Program-made: the position numbers and the translations under genes
NCBI GenBank assembly: GCA_009786445.1
Contig: WQTE01000014.1
Span: 2,244-38,362 of the forward strand
From: Oscillospiraceae bacterium
Lineage (GTDB): Bacteria; Bacillota; Clostridia; Oscillospirales; Oscillospiraceae
Length of the DNA: 36,119 nt
Reading direction: 5' to 3'
Shown here: positions 22,827 through 31,428 of the stretch, in pieces
Layout: each line of letters begins with the position of its first letter
Position numbering within the stretch: position 1 is the stretch's first letter
The notes under the pieces: generated by a model
What the model was told of the DNA's origin: nothing
The model's database searches: none
Seen by the model: the letters and a program-made list of their open reading frames with translations, nothing else

Positions 22827-23602
22827 TGATTATCGGCGGCGATAAATCTGATGAAAACAAGCTGACACATGAGCCCCGATTTGAGTCAGGTCCGATTGAC
22901 GGCGAAATTGTTGTTTTCATTCACGGATATATGGGCACTCCACGACAATTTGATAACCTTGCAGGTGCAGTGCATCTGCAAGGTTATTCGTATAAAACAC
23001 TGCTACTCCCCGGACATAGCGTTACTTTAAAAGAGTTTTCGGAGTCAACGCACACCGCATGGCAGGAATATGTTGATTCCGAAATTGCGTGTATTTCCGA
23101 GAGATACAGCAAAATATGGCTCGTTGGTCATTCGATGGGTTGTCTGCTATCATTAAATGCGGCAATCAAGTTCCCGGATAAAATATGCGGAATTTTCGCA
23201 ATCGCATGTCCGCTAAAAATAATCTACTTTTCTCTGCTTGCGTATAAAGTTCAGATAAAAAAAAGGTTTGGCGGCAAAAACAGTATCATCAAATCCGCTT
23301 ATGTAAAGTTCAGCAGCGTGCCTCAACCCATTAGCCTTATTTGGCGCATTATCAAGCCGAATTTTGAGTTTTTGAAAATTCAGCACAAGACAAAAAAGAT
23401 ACTGGGGCAAGTGAAAACGCCCATAACAGGCATTTTCTCTAAAAAAGACGAAGTTGTTTCGATGAAAAGCCTGAAACTGATGCAATCCGAACTAAGAAAT
23501 TGCGATTTCAACTCCGTGCTTTTATATGAGTCGCTGCACGCTTACTACCCCAAACACGAGCAAGCAATGATTGAACAGGCGTTGCTAGGGTTTATTCGGT
23601 AG
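22826..23602 (+). CDS. Alpha/beta hydrolase (carboxylesterase/lipase-like)
   Basis: Cytoplasmic serine hydrolase of 258 residues. The oxyanion region is FIHGYMGTPRQFDNLA, the nucleophile elbow GHSMG has Ser103, an acidic residue lies in GIFSKKDEVVS, and the late His is in ESLHAYYP, so the triad is complete. The pattern is close to the Est30/serine aminopeptidase-like group. Translation starts within the ald stop codon (TGATG). Its 3' end overlaps the convergent GH31 gene by 11 nt, leaving no room for a normal intergenic terminator. Substrate unknown. Confidence 0.85.
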   Translation: MIIGGDKSDENKLTHEPRFESGPIDGEIVVFIHGYMGTPRQFDNLAGAVHLQGYSYKTLLLPGHSVTLKEFSESTHTAWQEYVDSEIACISERYSKIWLVGHSMGCLLSLNAAIKFPDKICGIFAIACPLKIIYFSLLAYKVQIKKRFGGKNSIIKSAYVKFSSVPQPISLIWRIIKPNFEFLKIQHKTKKILGQVKTPITGIFSKKDEVVSMKSLKLMQSELRNCDFNSVLLYESLHAYYPKHEQAMIEQALLGFIR

Positions 23603-25952
23603 CTTTCCCATCAAAAGATGATAAGTCAATTTCAACAACATCACCACTTATTTCATAAGTTTCCCTATATCCGCTAATACGTACAGTTGCTCTCTTTCCA
23701 AAAGGTGATGTTGAAACATAAATTTTATTTTTTTCTCTCACCGCTTTAACGGTAAATATTTTTAAGCCAGCACTGTCACACACATCAACGGAGGAAGTTG
23801 CTCCGTCTTTCAAGTTATATATGACAAATTCCGTCCCATCTACAAAGTCATAGTCAAAAGTCGTAGTAAACTTACCGTAACCGATTATTGAGTTTTCTCT
23901 GGCAAGTATGGGCATCTCGGTGTACGAACGAGTTTGGGTATAATATTGACCACCTTGGTAACTTTCGCCACTTATTATGTCTGTCCAAATGCCTTTCGGC
24001 AGATAAAACTCAACAACACCTTGCTCGTTCATAATAGGAGCGACCAGTAAAGAATCACCTAGCATATACTGTGTGTCTAAGTATTTGCATACAGGGTCAT
24101 CCATAAACTCAATTACCATAGAACGCATCATAGGAATCCCCGTCTTGTGTGTCTTGACGGCTTGTGCGAATAAGTAGGGCATAAGGCGTCCTTTAAGTAT
24201 TGTATAGAAACGCAAAACATCGCATGATTCTTCATCAAAGAGCCAAGGAACTCTATAAGATTCCGAACCATGTAAACGGCTATGTGTTGATAAAAGACCA
24301 AACGCACACCACCTCTTATATAAATCCGGAGTTGCTGTTGCTTCAAAACCACCAATGTCATGACTAAAAAAGCCAAAACCGGAAGAACAAAGGGATAATC
24401 CTGCCCGTAATGTCTCCGCCATTGCCGGATACGAGGCGAAGCAGTCTCCTCCCCAGTGAACCGGAAATTTTTGACTGCCAACTGTTGCACTCCGGGCAAA
24501 TAAGCAACTTTGGTTCTCACCAAAATAATCTCTAAGTGCATTTGCTACTACTTTGTTATATAGGTAAGAATAATAATTGTGCATATGAACAGGGTCTTGT
24601 CCACTGTGATAAATAACATTAGTTGGAATTCTTTCACCAAAGTCAGATTTTATATTGCGGATTCCCATATCAAACAATTTTTTCAAAAGATTACTGTACC
24701 ACTCACATGCCGCGGGATTGGTAAAATCAATTATTGCCATGCCGGGTTGCCACAAATCTGCCTGAAACACACTGCCATCCGGATTTTTGATAAAAAATCC
24801 ATTTGCTTTACCAATGTCAAATAGCTTTGAGCGCTGACCTATATACGGATTGGTCCATATGCAAAATTCTAAGCCCTTTTCTTTAAGTCTGGCCAACATT
24901 CCCTGTGGGTCAGAGAATCGGCTTGTATCCCACTCCATGTTGCACCACTCGTGTTCTTTCATCCAAAGACAGTCAAAATGAAATACCTGTAGTGGGATTT
25001 CCCTCTCACTCATGCCATCAATAAACTCGTTGACAGTTTTTTCATCATAGTCAGTTGTGAATGATGTTGAAAGCCATAGTCCAAAGGAATAAGGCGGTGG
25101 CAACGAAGGTCTGCCCGATAGTGCAGTATATGTTGACAATACCTCTTTGAGGTCACTGCCACCTATTATAAAATACTCTAGTTCTTCACCCGGTGCCGCT
25201 ATCGAAACCTTTGATACTACTTCGGATCCTACCTCAAATGAGATTAGGTCGGCAGAATTGACCAAGACACCATAACCTTTAGATGATATATAAAACGGCA
25301 CTGATTTATAACTCTGCTCAGAACACGTACCGCCATCAGAATTCCAAATATCCACCGCCTGTCCGTTTTTAACAAACGCTGTAAACTTTTCGCCAAAGCC
25401 ATAGATACATTCGCCAACACCCAAGTCAAGCCGCTCAAAAGTATAAGCCCCATCCTTATTAATCGGTGGTTCAAAGAAATGATTGCCTTCTTTTAACCGA
25501 CTCTCCGCCCTGAGCCTGTACGGGTCTTGCTTGCTATAGCCGGTAGAGCGCCAATTGGCACCTGTAATCCGCTTATCTCCAAAGTAGAAGTTAACATCCC
25601 ACTGTTCACCTTTGATGATTTCAACTTTTGTATCACCACTGATCAATTGAACTGCATTCTCTGTATTTGTCACTATAGGCGTATAACCTTGGTCTTCATT
25701 CAAATCGAATTTTGGACTTGTATCTACTCCGCCTTTAAAGTGTACAATATGCACCTTTATACAATTTTTTGCAGTGGAGGAAAAAGTAATTTCAAGTGTT
25801 GAACTGTTTAGGGTCATGCCCATATTTTTGATAACTGAGGTCGTTGCCAACACGGTAATGGAGTTTAGGGTAGTTGTTACCTCATAAGGTTGGGTAGCAT
25901 GTATCGTCTTATATCCATTACCGGGCAGCCAAAAGCCATTCATAAATTTCAC
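23592..25952 (-). CDS. GH31 glycosidase, alpha-xylosidase (YicI)-like
   Basis: Cytoplasmic family 31 glycoside hydrolase of 786 residues. The catalytic nucleophile is the Asp in IKSDFGERIP (about residue 437), as in YicI-type alpha-xylosidases, and the acid/base Asp is in HWGGDCFASYPAMAETLR. An N-terminal beta-sandwich precedes the barrel (FGLWLSTSFTTDYDE starts it). The track start is a TTG that overlaps the binding site; GTG 25952 lies eight bases after GGAGG and gives the normal family start KFMNGFWL. A promoter lies just upstream, so it can be expressed apart from the genes before it. With GH3 and a pentose-type importer nearby, xyloglucan or similar alpha-xylosides are likely substrates (inference). 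Confidence 0.9.
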   Translation of the reverse strand: MKFMNGFWLPGNGYKTIHATQPYEVTTTLNSITVLATTSVIKNMGMTLNSSTLEITFSSTAKNCIKVHIVHFKGGVDTSPKFDLNEDQGYTPIVTNTENAVQLISGDTKVEIIKGEQWDVNFYFGDKRITGANWRSTGYSKQDPYRLRAESRLKEGNHFFEPPINKDGAYTFERLDLGVGECIYGFGEKFTAFVKNGQAVDIWNSDGGTCSEQSYKSVPFYISSKGYGVLVNSADLISFEVGSEVVSKVSIAAPGEELEYFIIGGSDLKEVLSTYTALSGRPSLPPPYSFGLWLSTSFTTDYDEKTVNEFIDGMSEREIPLQVFHFDCLWMKEHEWCNMEWDTSRFSDPQGMLARLKEKGLEFCIWTNPYIGQRSKLFDIGKANGFFIKNPDGSVFQADLWQPGMAIIDFTNPAACEWYSNLLKKLFDMGIRNIKSDFGERIPTNVIYHSGQDPVHMHNYYSYLYNKVVANALRDYFGENQSCLFARSATVGSQKFPVHWGGDCFASYPAMAETLRAGLSLCSSGFGFFSHDIGGFEATATPDLYKRWCAFGLLSTHSRLHGSESYRVPWLFDEESCDVLRFYTILKGRLMPYLFAQAVKTHKTGIPMMRSMVIEFMDDPVCKYLDTQYMLGDSLLVAPIMNEQGVVEFYLPKGIWTDIISGESYQGGQYYTQTRSYTEMPILARENSIIGYGKFTTTFDYDFVDGTEFVIYNLKDGATSSVDVCDSAGLKIFTVKAVREKNKIYVSTSPFGKRATVRISGYRETYEISGDVVEIDLSSFDGKATE

Positions 25953-25991
25953 ATTGTCAGCCTCCAAATTTAGTATCCCTCTATTAGTATG

Positions 25992-26020
25992 AGTATAGCA
26001 GTCGCATCAAGTTCTGTAAA
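25992..26020 (-). promoter_or_regulatory. Promoter of the GH31 gene
   Basis: Minus-strand TTTACA (26015-26020) and TATACT (25992-25997), 17 bp apart, each one base off consensus. It lies in the 110-nt gap between the thioredoxin-like gene and GH31. Confidence 0.6.
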
Positions 26021-26062
26021 CTGCCCTCACATAAACATCTGCAAAACAACTAAGAATATGCT

Positions 26063-26785
26063 TCAACATCCGGGAGGGCATGGGTTTCCACCCAATCCGG
26101 ACATATGCTCATTAAAAATCTCTATAAATTGCTCAGCTTGCTGCTGCGTAAATGGAATGTCACTATCGTTATGGCCGGGTATGGCTCCTAAATGGGCGCC
26201 AATTAACATTCCATTGTTATAAAACAACAGAGTTGAAGACAGTAGTGAAAACCCTCTTTCCTCTATTCGCCCTATGTAAGCTTCAATCCTTGACTCATTA
26301 CCCGTTACATTGGCGAAGGCAGTTCCGGCACGCAGTATATACTTGCCGATATGTTCGGCAAACTCTCTATATCCTGCTTCCCCTGAGCTTTCATCATTCA
26401 TCAGTATAGGCACATAATAGACAGTTGAATGTTCTTTGAGTTTTGATATCGCCTCGACAATATACGGAGCAGTCAAGCGACAAAGCCTGCACCATGCACC
26501 GCCAATGAAAATCACTCCTGTGCCTGTTTTTGAAAACTCCAAGGCTTCTTCCACAGTTAAATATCGAAAAGGATTATCAGCAGGTATATATACTAACTTC
26601 AAGTATGCGCCATCGCCTTCCCGGATTGTGCTGTTGAGTTCCTCGTACTCCCACTTAAATCTGAGCGCATCATCGGAGTTGTCATCAAAATCCTGAAGTA
26701 TCATTATCACTGAGGCAATTGCCAACACTAGGATAGCAACACCACAAATGAAAATATTCCTTCTCTTCGATATTTTTCTTTCCAC
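26063..26785 (-). CDS. Membrane-anchored thioredoxin-like protein
   Basis: Protein of 240 residues with one N-terminal membrane anchor (IFICGVAILVLAIASVIMIL) and an extracellular thioredoxin-like domain. The redox pair is in VIFIGGAWCRLCRLTAPYI, a CRLC form of CxxC, and later strands follow the fold (TVYYVPILMNDE, STLLFYNNGMLIGAHLG). The C-terminus carries two more cysteines, GGNPCPPGC, directly before a UGA stop. The start is GTG with a GAGGT nine bases upstream. It lies between GH3 and GH31 genes, 43 nt after GH3, though redox enzymes are not a usual part of glycosidase operons. Its partner is unknown. It resembles disulfide or bacteriocin-accessory thioredoxin-fold proteins only in general form. 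Confidence 0.7.
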   Translation of the reverse strand: MERKISKRRNIFICGVAILVLAIASVIMILQDFDDNSDDALRFKWEYEELNSTIREGDGAYLKLVYIPADNPFRYLTVEEALEFSKTGTGVIFIGGAWCRLCRLTAPYIVEAISKLKEHSTVYYVPILMNDESSGEAGYREFAEHIGKYILRAGTAFANVTGNESRIEAYIGRIEERGFSLLSSTLLFYNNGMLIGAHLGAIPGHNDSDIPFTQQQAEQFIEIFNEHMSGLGGNPCPPGC

Positions 26786-26828
26786 TAAAGATTACCTCAA
26801 GCACTTACCTTCGTCACTATGAAAGAGT

Positions 26829-29249
26829 TCAACATTCCGCCGTAGCATAAAATGTGCGCTTTGCCGCATCTACAAACACATCTCCATCAATCTCAAAGCT
26901 ATCTCTAAGCCGGATATCGACACACGAAGCCCCAACCATTAGCTCTATTGTTCCGCCTTCGACTTTCCAATTCATGTTGTTATCAAGGAATGCCAATTGA
27001 TCCATCTTTATAGTGAACCTGATTGTTTTAGTTTCGCCTACTTTCAAGGTCAACCGCTTAAAACCTAAAAGCATTTGGTCAGGACGCACCATTGAAGATA
27101 GAACATCAGAACCATAAACCTGCACTACTTCATCTCCGTCCATATCGCCTGTATTTTTTATGTCAACGCTGAATTTTAATTCGCCCTCAGCATCTATCAC
27201 TTTGCTTTGAAGTTTTAAGTTTAGGTATTCAAACGTTGTGTAGGATAGACCGTGCCCGAAGTAGTACAGAGGATGCACAGAGGCATTTACATAACCAAAG
27301 TAGTTTGCGACGATACCAAATCTGCCTGCCGAAACATACCCGCTACCGCGTGGCAAACCATAATATGCAGGTAAACGGTCTGCACCTCTCGCCACTGTTA
27401 ACGGCAATCTTCCTCCGGGATTTGCATCACCAAAAAGAACTCGCACAAGTGATTGAAAACCAAACTCACCAAGCTGCCATGCCTCAATAATCGCATCAAA
27501 ATGAGTTGCTACATATTCACTGGAAAGCGGCTTTCCGTCAAAATGCACAACAACAGTCTTTTTGCCAAGCTTACGGATGTCTTTGGCAAATTGTTCTTGA
27601 AGACCCGGAAGACCAATATTTGAATTGTCAATGCCTTCGCCGTTTGTGGATACGATACTCCAGCCATTTTGGCCACCAAGTGTCAGAATAACAACATCAG
27701 CTTCAGCAGCACACGCTATGGCTTCGTCGTACCCGGAAAGATTATTCCCTGTATAGCTGATACCTCGGGCTGTTTTTATAGTTGCTTCAGGCAGATAGTC
27801 ACATAGTGCCCGGTAAAACGTCTTTGCTTTCGGAAATGCTTTCCGAACCATGTCCTCAACGTAGATTGGTGTTTCGCGGATATCTCCGGCGAATTCTTGA
27901 TAAAAATTCCCGTCAGCAACCTCAACACCATCCGGCATCAAAGCTTTAGGTAGATTTTTTGCGCGTGCGTTGTTTTTTGCATCCTCACTAATATCAAACA
28001 GTGCTCCATAGGTAAAGTGCCCAAACAGTGTCCGTACGCGGTCTGCATGTGGCCCGATTACAGCAACACTTTTCACTTTCTTACAGAGTGGTAATAAATT
28101 GCCATTGTTTTTTAGCAATGTAATTGCTTCTGTAGATGTTTGTCTGGCTGTTTTTTCAACGGTTGCATCGCTGTATGCAACTTTCATCAACTTTCGATCC
28201 GAATACGGAGAGTCAAACAGACCTAGACGGAATTTGAGTTCAATAACTCTTTTAGCAGAGCGCTCAATCAGAGCTGGGTCAAGGCGACCATCTTTAGTAG
28301 CTGCTATCAAGTCATTATTATAGCTGACAGGATCAGGGTACTCAACATCCAACCCGGCTTGCAGAGCTATAATTCCGGCATCCAAGTGGTTATCGGCAAC
28401 TTGGAATGGGTTAAGAAGGCGATCTATAGACATATAGTCTGATACCAAAATTCCATTAAACTTCATTTCGTCACGTAAAATGTCTGTTAAGATATGTTTG
28501 GACCCTATTATTGCTTCTCGGTTTATCGAGCAATATGAATTCATCACGCCCATCAAGTCAGCCTCGGTAATGGCTGATTGGAATGGCTTACAATGTACTT
28601 CGCGAAGTTCCCGCTCTGTTATCAGGTTTTGTCCCATGTTAAGACCGCCTTCGGTAATTCCATGTCCAACAAAATGCTTTCCGGTTGCTGCAACCGCTTG
28701 TGTATCTATTTTCCCCTGTAATCCTCGCACATATGCGGTAGCAAATGCGGAAGCAAGTGTTTCATCTTCCCCATAAGTTTCGGTAAGGCGTCCCCAGCGA
28801 GGGTCACGAGCAATGTCAAACACAGGTGATAAAGCATGGCGGAAACCAACAGCTTTTAACTGAAGGCGGATTATATCTGCCATCTTCTCTACCAGTTCAG
28901 GATTCCAAGTCGATGCTTGTGCAATTGACGTCGGAAAGCTTGCTGCACCTCTGTACAGTCCTCCTGCAATAGCTTCAATATGTATCAGCGCAGGTATTTT
29001 GAGCCTTGAGTTTTCAATAATACATTTTTGCAACGCATCCAACTCGTCAGCTAATTTTTCAGGGTTTTCACGGCTAACCATCAAACCAATATGGCCGGGT
29101 GTGTTCTTCGATATTTTTTCCCAGTCCAACTGCATATCTCCTTGAAAAAAAAGACATCCCAGCTGGGTGATTTTTTCTTCAATGCTCATCCTGCCAAGCA
29201 GGTCATCCACGCGTTCTGATATGGGTACGGATGTATCTTGATATTTCAT
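26829..29249 (-). CDS. GH3 beta-glucosidase/beta-xylosidase
   Basis: Cytoplasmic family 3 glycoside hydrolase of 806 residues, without a signal peptide. The barrel domain has DIARDPRWGRLTETYGED, KHFVGHG (191-197) and the nucleophile Asp271 in GILVSDY. The second alpha/beta sandwich domain begins near ITLLKNNGNLLPL, and a fibronectin III-like C-terminal domain is present (FSVDIKNTGDMDGDEVVQVY). Domain order and length are standard. It follows the CUT2 binding-protein gene by 88 nt, separated by a 12-bp stem-loop, and belongs to the same sugar operon. It probably cleaves beta-linked glucosides or xylosides; the exact sugar cannot be told. Confidence 0.93.
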   Translation of the reverse strand: MKYQDTSVPISERVDDLLGRMSIEEKITQLGCLFFQGDMQLDWEKISKNTPGHIGLMVSRENPEKLADELDALQKCIIENSRLKIPALIHIEAIAGGLYRGAASFPTSIAQASTWNPELVEKMADIIRLQLKAVGFRHALSPVFDIARDPRWGRLTETYGEDETLASAFATAYVRGLQGKIDTQAVAATGKHFVGHGITEGGLNMGQNLITERELREVHCKPFQSAITEADLMGVMNSYCSINREAIIGSKHILTDILRDEMKFNGILVSDYMSIDRLLNPFQVADNHLDAGIIALQAGLDVEYPDPVSYNNDLIAATKDGRLDPALIERSAKRVIELKFRLGLFDSPYSDRKLMKVAYSDATVEKTARQTSTEAITLLKNNGNLLPLCKKVKSVAVIGPHADRVRTLFGHFTYGALFDISEDAKNNARAKNLPKALMPDGVEVADGNFYQEFAGDIRETPIYVEDMVRKAFPKAKTFYRALCDYLPEATIKTARGISYTGNNLSGYDEAIACAAEADVVILTLGGQNGWSIVSTNGEGIDNSNIGLPGLQEQFAKDIRKLGKKTVVVHFDGKPLSSEYVATHFDAIIEAWQLGEFGFQSLVRVLFGDANPGGRLPLTVARGADRLPAYYGLPRGSGYVSAGRFGIVANYFGYVNASVHPLYYFGHGLSYTTFEYLNLKLQSKVIDAEGELKFSVDIKNTGDMDGDEVVQVYGSDVLSSMVRPDQMLLGFKRLTLKVGETKTIRFTIKMDQLAFLDNNMNWKVEGGTIELMVGASCVDIRLRDSFEIDGDVFVDAAKRTFYATAEC

Positions 29250-29280
29250 ATATAGCTCCTTAATTCAGTTTCACTCGGGC

Positions 29281-29310
29281 AGAGTGAGACAAACAAGATT
29301 GTCCCACTCT
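29281..29310 (-). other. Stem-loop between binding-protein gene and GH3
   Basis: AGAGTGAGACAA (29281-29292) and TTGTCCCACTCT (29299-29310) form a 12-pair stem (one G-U) with a 6-base loop. No T-tract follows on the minus strand. It follows the CUT2 binding-protein gene directly and probably protects its mRNA or reduces read-through into GH3. Confidence 0.6.
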
Positions 29311-29337
29311 GTAGCCCTGCTGTAATGAGAAGTTTAC

Positions 29338-30372
29338 CTATCCTATAAAGTCGCGCACATTATCGTATGTAATGACTCGGAATGGTATCAGTATATCTGC
29401 TTCTTGTGTTGGATCTGAACCAGCACGAATCCGAACGAACAAATCAACCAGTGCTCTTGCTTGTGTCTGTGCATCTTGAAAAATTGTCATGCTCATCTCA
29501 CCTGCAAGAATGGATTCTAATGCCATATCCTGCCCATCAAATCCGACCCATATGATATCATCCATGCGGCCGGCAGCCTTTGCCACTTCTATAGCTCCGA
29601 TAATTTGAACATCTGCCGAACCTACCACTGCATCTATAGTCGGGAAAGCTTGTAACCATGTTTCCATAACTTCAACACCGCGATCCATCATATTATCTGT
29701 GTTTTCTGAAGCTACAATTTGCACATCATCACGACCTGCGGCTGCAAGAGCATCTAACATTCCGTTCAAGCGGTCTATGCCTTGCTGGTCAGTCGGTGAC
29801 ATACCAAGATACCAAATACCTGCATTCTGAGGTAAGTTCTCAGCAAGCCATTGACCTTGAAGGAAGCCTCCATCATAGTTTTCGCTTCCCAGATAGATAT
29901 ACTTTTCATATCCATCGCCCCTGTCTGCAATTGATGTCAGTGTTGCAACAATAGTTGCATCATGCTGGCGTGCCAAATCTACTATTGGCAAAGATGCATA
30001 CATATCACCAAAAATACCGGAAATAACTTGAGCTCCTTGGACTAGCACACTTTCAAAGTTGGCAATTTGACGCATTTGATCGCCATCTGCTTGGGTGATA
30101 ATGGCTGTAATTCCCTCTTGAACGGCGAAGTATTCAATGTAGTTGGCGAACATCAGACAGTAAGGACATTGATTAGTCCACATATCAAAAGCAATGATAA
30201 AATCCTCACCTGGCTCCGGTGCAGGTTCTGGAGCCGGCTGTGGGTCTGTATCGGGAGTAGCGGCATCAGGAGGAGCGGCGGGTGGCGCAGCAGTGTCCTC
30301 CGCAGCGCAACCTACTAGAGGGATGATTAGCAAAATTGCAACAAAAATCAACAACATCTTCTTTTTTTTCAT
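29338..30372 (-). CDS. Sugar ABC transporter substrate-binding lipoprotein (CUT2, RbsB-like)
   Basis: Periplasmic-binding-protein-like lipoprotein of 344 residues. The signal peptide ends in PLVGC (Cys22), followed by a Pro/Ala/Glu-rich linker (about 24-55). The binding domain is of the RbsB/LacI type: region AFDMWTNQCPYCLMFANYIEY, then TQADGDQMRQIANFESVLVQG, and the late hinge IIWVGFDGQDMALESILAGEM. The odd feature is a CPYC pair early in the domain, not usual for sugar-binding proteins. It is encoded after the ATPase and permease, an uncommon order. Likely a monosaccharide such as xylose, arabinose or ribose. Confidence 0.9.
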   Translation of the reverse strand: MKKKKMLLIFVAILLIIPLVGCAAEDTAAPPAAPPDAATPDTDPQPAPEPAPEPGEDFIIAFDMWTNQCPYCLMFANYIEYFAVQEGITAIITQADGDQMRQIANFESVLVQGAQVISGIFGDMYASLPIVDLARQHDATIVATLTSIADRGDGYEKYIYLGSENYDGGFLQGQWLAENLPQNAGIWYLGMSPTDQQGIDRLNGMLDALAAAGRDDVQIVASENTDNMMDRGVEVMETWLQAFPTIDAVVGSADVQIIGAIEVAKAAGRMDDIIWVGFDGQDMALESILAGEMSMTIFQDAQTQARALVDLFVRIRAGSDPTQEADILIPFRVITYDNVRDFIG

Positions 30373-30410
30373 TTTTCTTCTCCTTAAATTCTTTTTTTAT
30401 AACAATCACT

Positions 30411-30447
30411 GCAAGCACTACGTATTATGGTCGGACAAAGCACTTGC
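30411..30447 (-). other. Stem-loop between permease and binding-protein genes
   Basis: GCAAGCACT (30411-30419) and AGCACTTGC (30439-30447) form a 9-pair stem with two G-U pairs and a 19-base loop, in the 84-nt gap between the CUT2 permease and binding-protein genes. It is not followed by a strong T-tract, so I see it as an mRNA processing or expression-balancing structure. Confidence 0.45.
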
Positions 30448-30456
30448 TGCAATTAG

Positions 30457-31428
30457 TTATCCCAACGTGTTTTGGCGAGATCTTTTCGTAAAAATATCCA
30501 GAGCGACCGCAAGTGCTATTAGGAAGCCTTTTACAACCATCTGCCAGCTTGTGTCTACGCCCATTAGTATCATGAGATTGTTTATAATTCCAATGATAAC
30601 AGCTCCGGTCATAACGCAGTACATTGAGCCCACTCCACCTAGAAAGCTTGTTCCACCCACGATTGTGGCAGTAATAGCATCAAACTCATAACCCGGTCCG
30701 ACTCCCGGATGTGCCGCCATCATACGAGCATTAAGTGTTATGCCGGCCAATCCGATTAAGCTACCGCTAAATAGATAGGTGAGGCGAATTTGGCGATTTA
30801 CATTTATACCGGCAGCAGTGCTTGCTGCTTTGTTGCCGCCAATCGAGTACATATATAGTCCGAATTTCGTTTTCTTCATCACAATTTGCACAATAATAAG
30901 CACTATCACCATAAGTATAATTAAGTTGGGAATTACTCCAAACAAACGCCCCTGACCTAGCCATCGAATCGGCTCTAAACCTCTTATGGTCACTCCACCC
31001 GTGTAAATAATAACAAGTCCTCTTGCCACATTCATCATAGCGAGTGTGGCTATAAACGGTGGTAACTTAAAAACCGTTACCAGAGTACCGCTGAGAAAGC
31101 TGAACGCTGCTCCTGAGCCCATGCCTACCACAATACTAATAGGTAAGGAACCTGTGGCAACAAGAGCTCCCGCAGATAAACTGGCCGATAGTCCTGCCAC
31201 AGCTCCTGCGGAAAGGTCAATGTTACCACTGACAATGAGCATTGTTTGCGCAGCAGCAATGATGGCAATGGGAGTTATCTGCAATAGAATATTCACCAAG
31301 TTTTGTGGATTTGTGAAATTCTCGTTTAATAATGAGGCAGTAATGAACAGCAGAATCAGTACGCACACAATGCCATACTTCCTGTATAATTCAGTCAAGT
31401 TTAACTGTTTCAAGTACTCTCTTTTCAC
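30457..31428 (-). CDS. Sugar ABC transporter permease (CUT2, RbsC-like)
   Basis: Inner-membrane permease of 323 residues, BPD_transp_2 family. Typical segments are LILLFITASLLNENFTNPQNLVNILLQ, the conserved MLIVSGNIDLSAGAVAGLS, and ATIVGGTSFLGGVGSMYCVMTGA. Eight to ten helices are expected, and as a CUT2 permease it would form a homodimer. The start is GTG, overlapping the ATPase stop as GTGA, with GGAGGAAG ahead of it, so it is translationally coupled to the ATPase gene. Confidence 0.94.
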   Translation of the reverse strand: MKREYLKQLNLTELYRKYGIVCVLILLFITASLLNENFTNPQNLVNILLQITPIAIIAAAQTMLIVSGNIDLSAGAVAGLSASLSAGALVATGSLPISIVVGMGSGAAFSFLSGTLVTVFKLPPFIATLAMMNVARGLVIIYTGGVTIRGLEPIRWLGQGRLFGVIPNLIILMVIVLIIVQIVMKKTKFGLYMYSIGGNKAASTAAGINVNRQIRLTYLFSGSLIGLAGITLNARMMAAHPGVGPGYEFDAITATIVGGTSFLGGVGSMYCVMTGAVIIGIINNLMILMGVDTSWQMVVKGFLIALAVALDIFTKRSRQNTLG

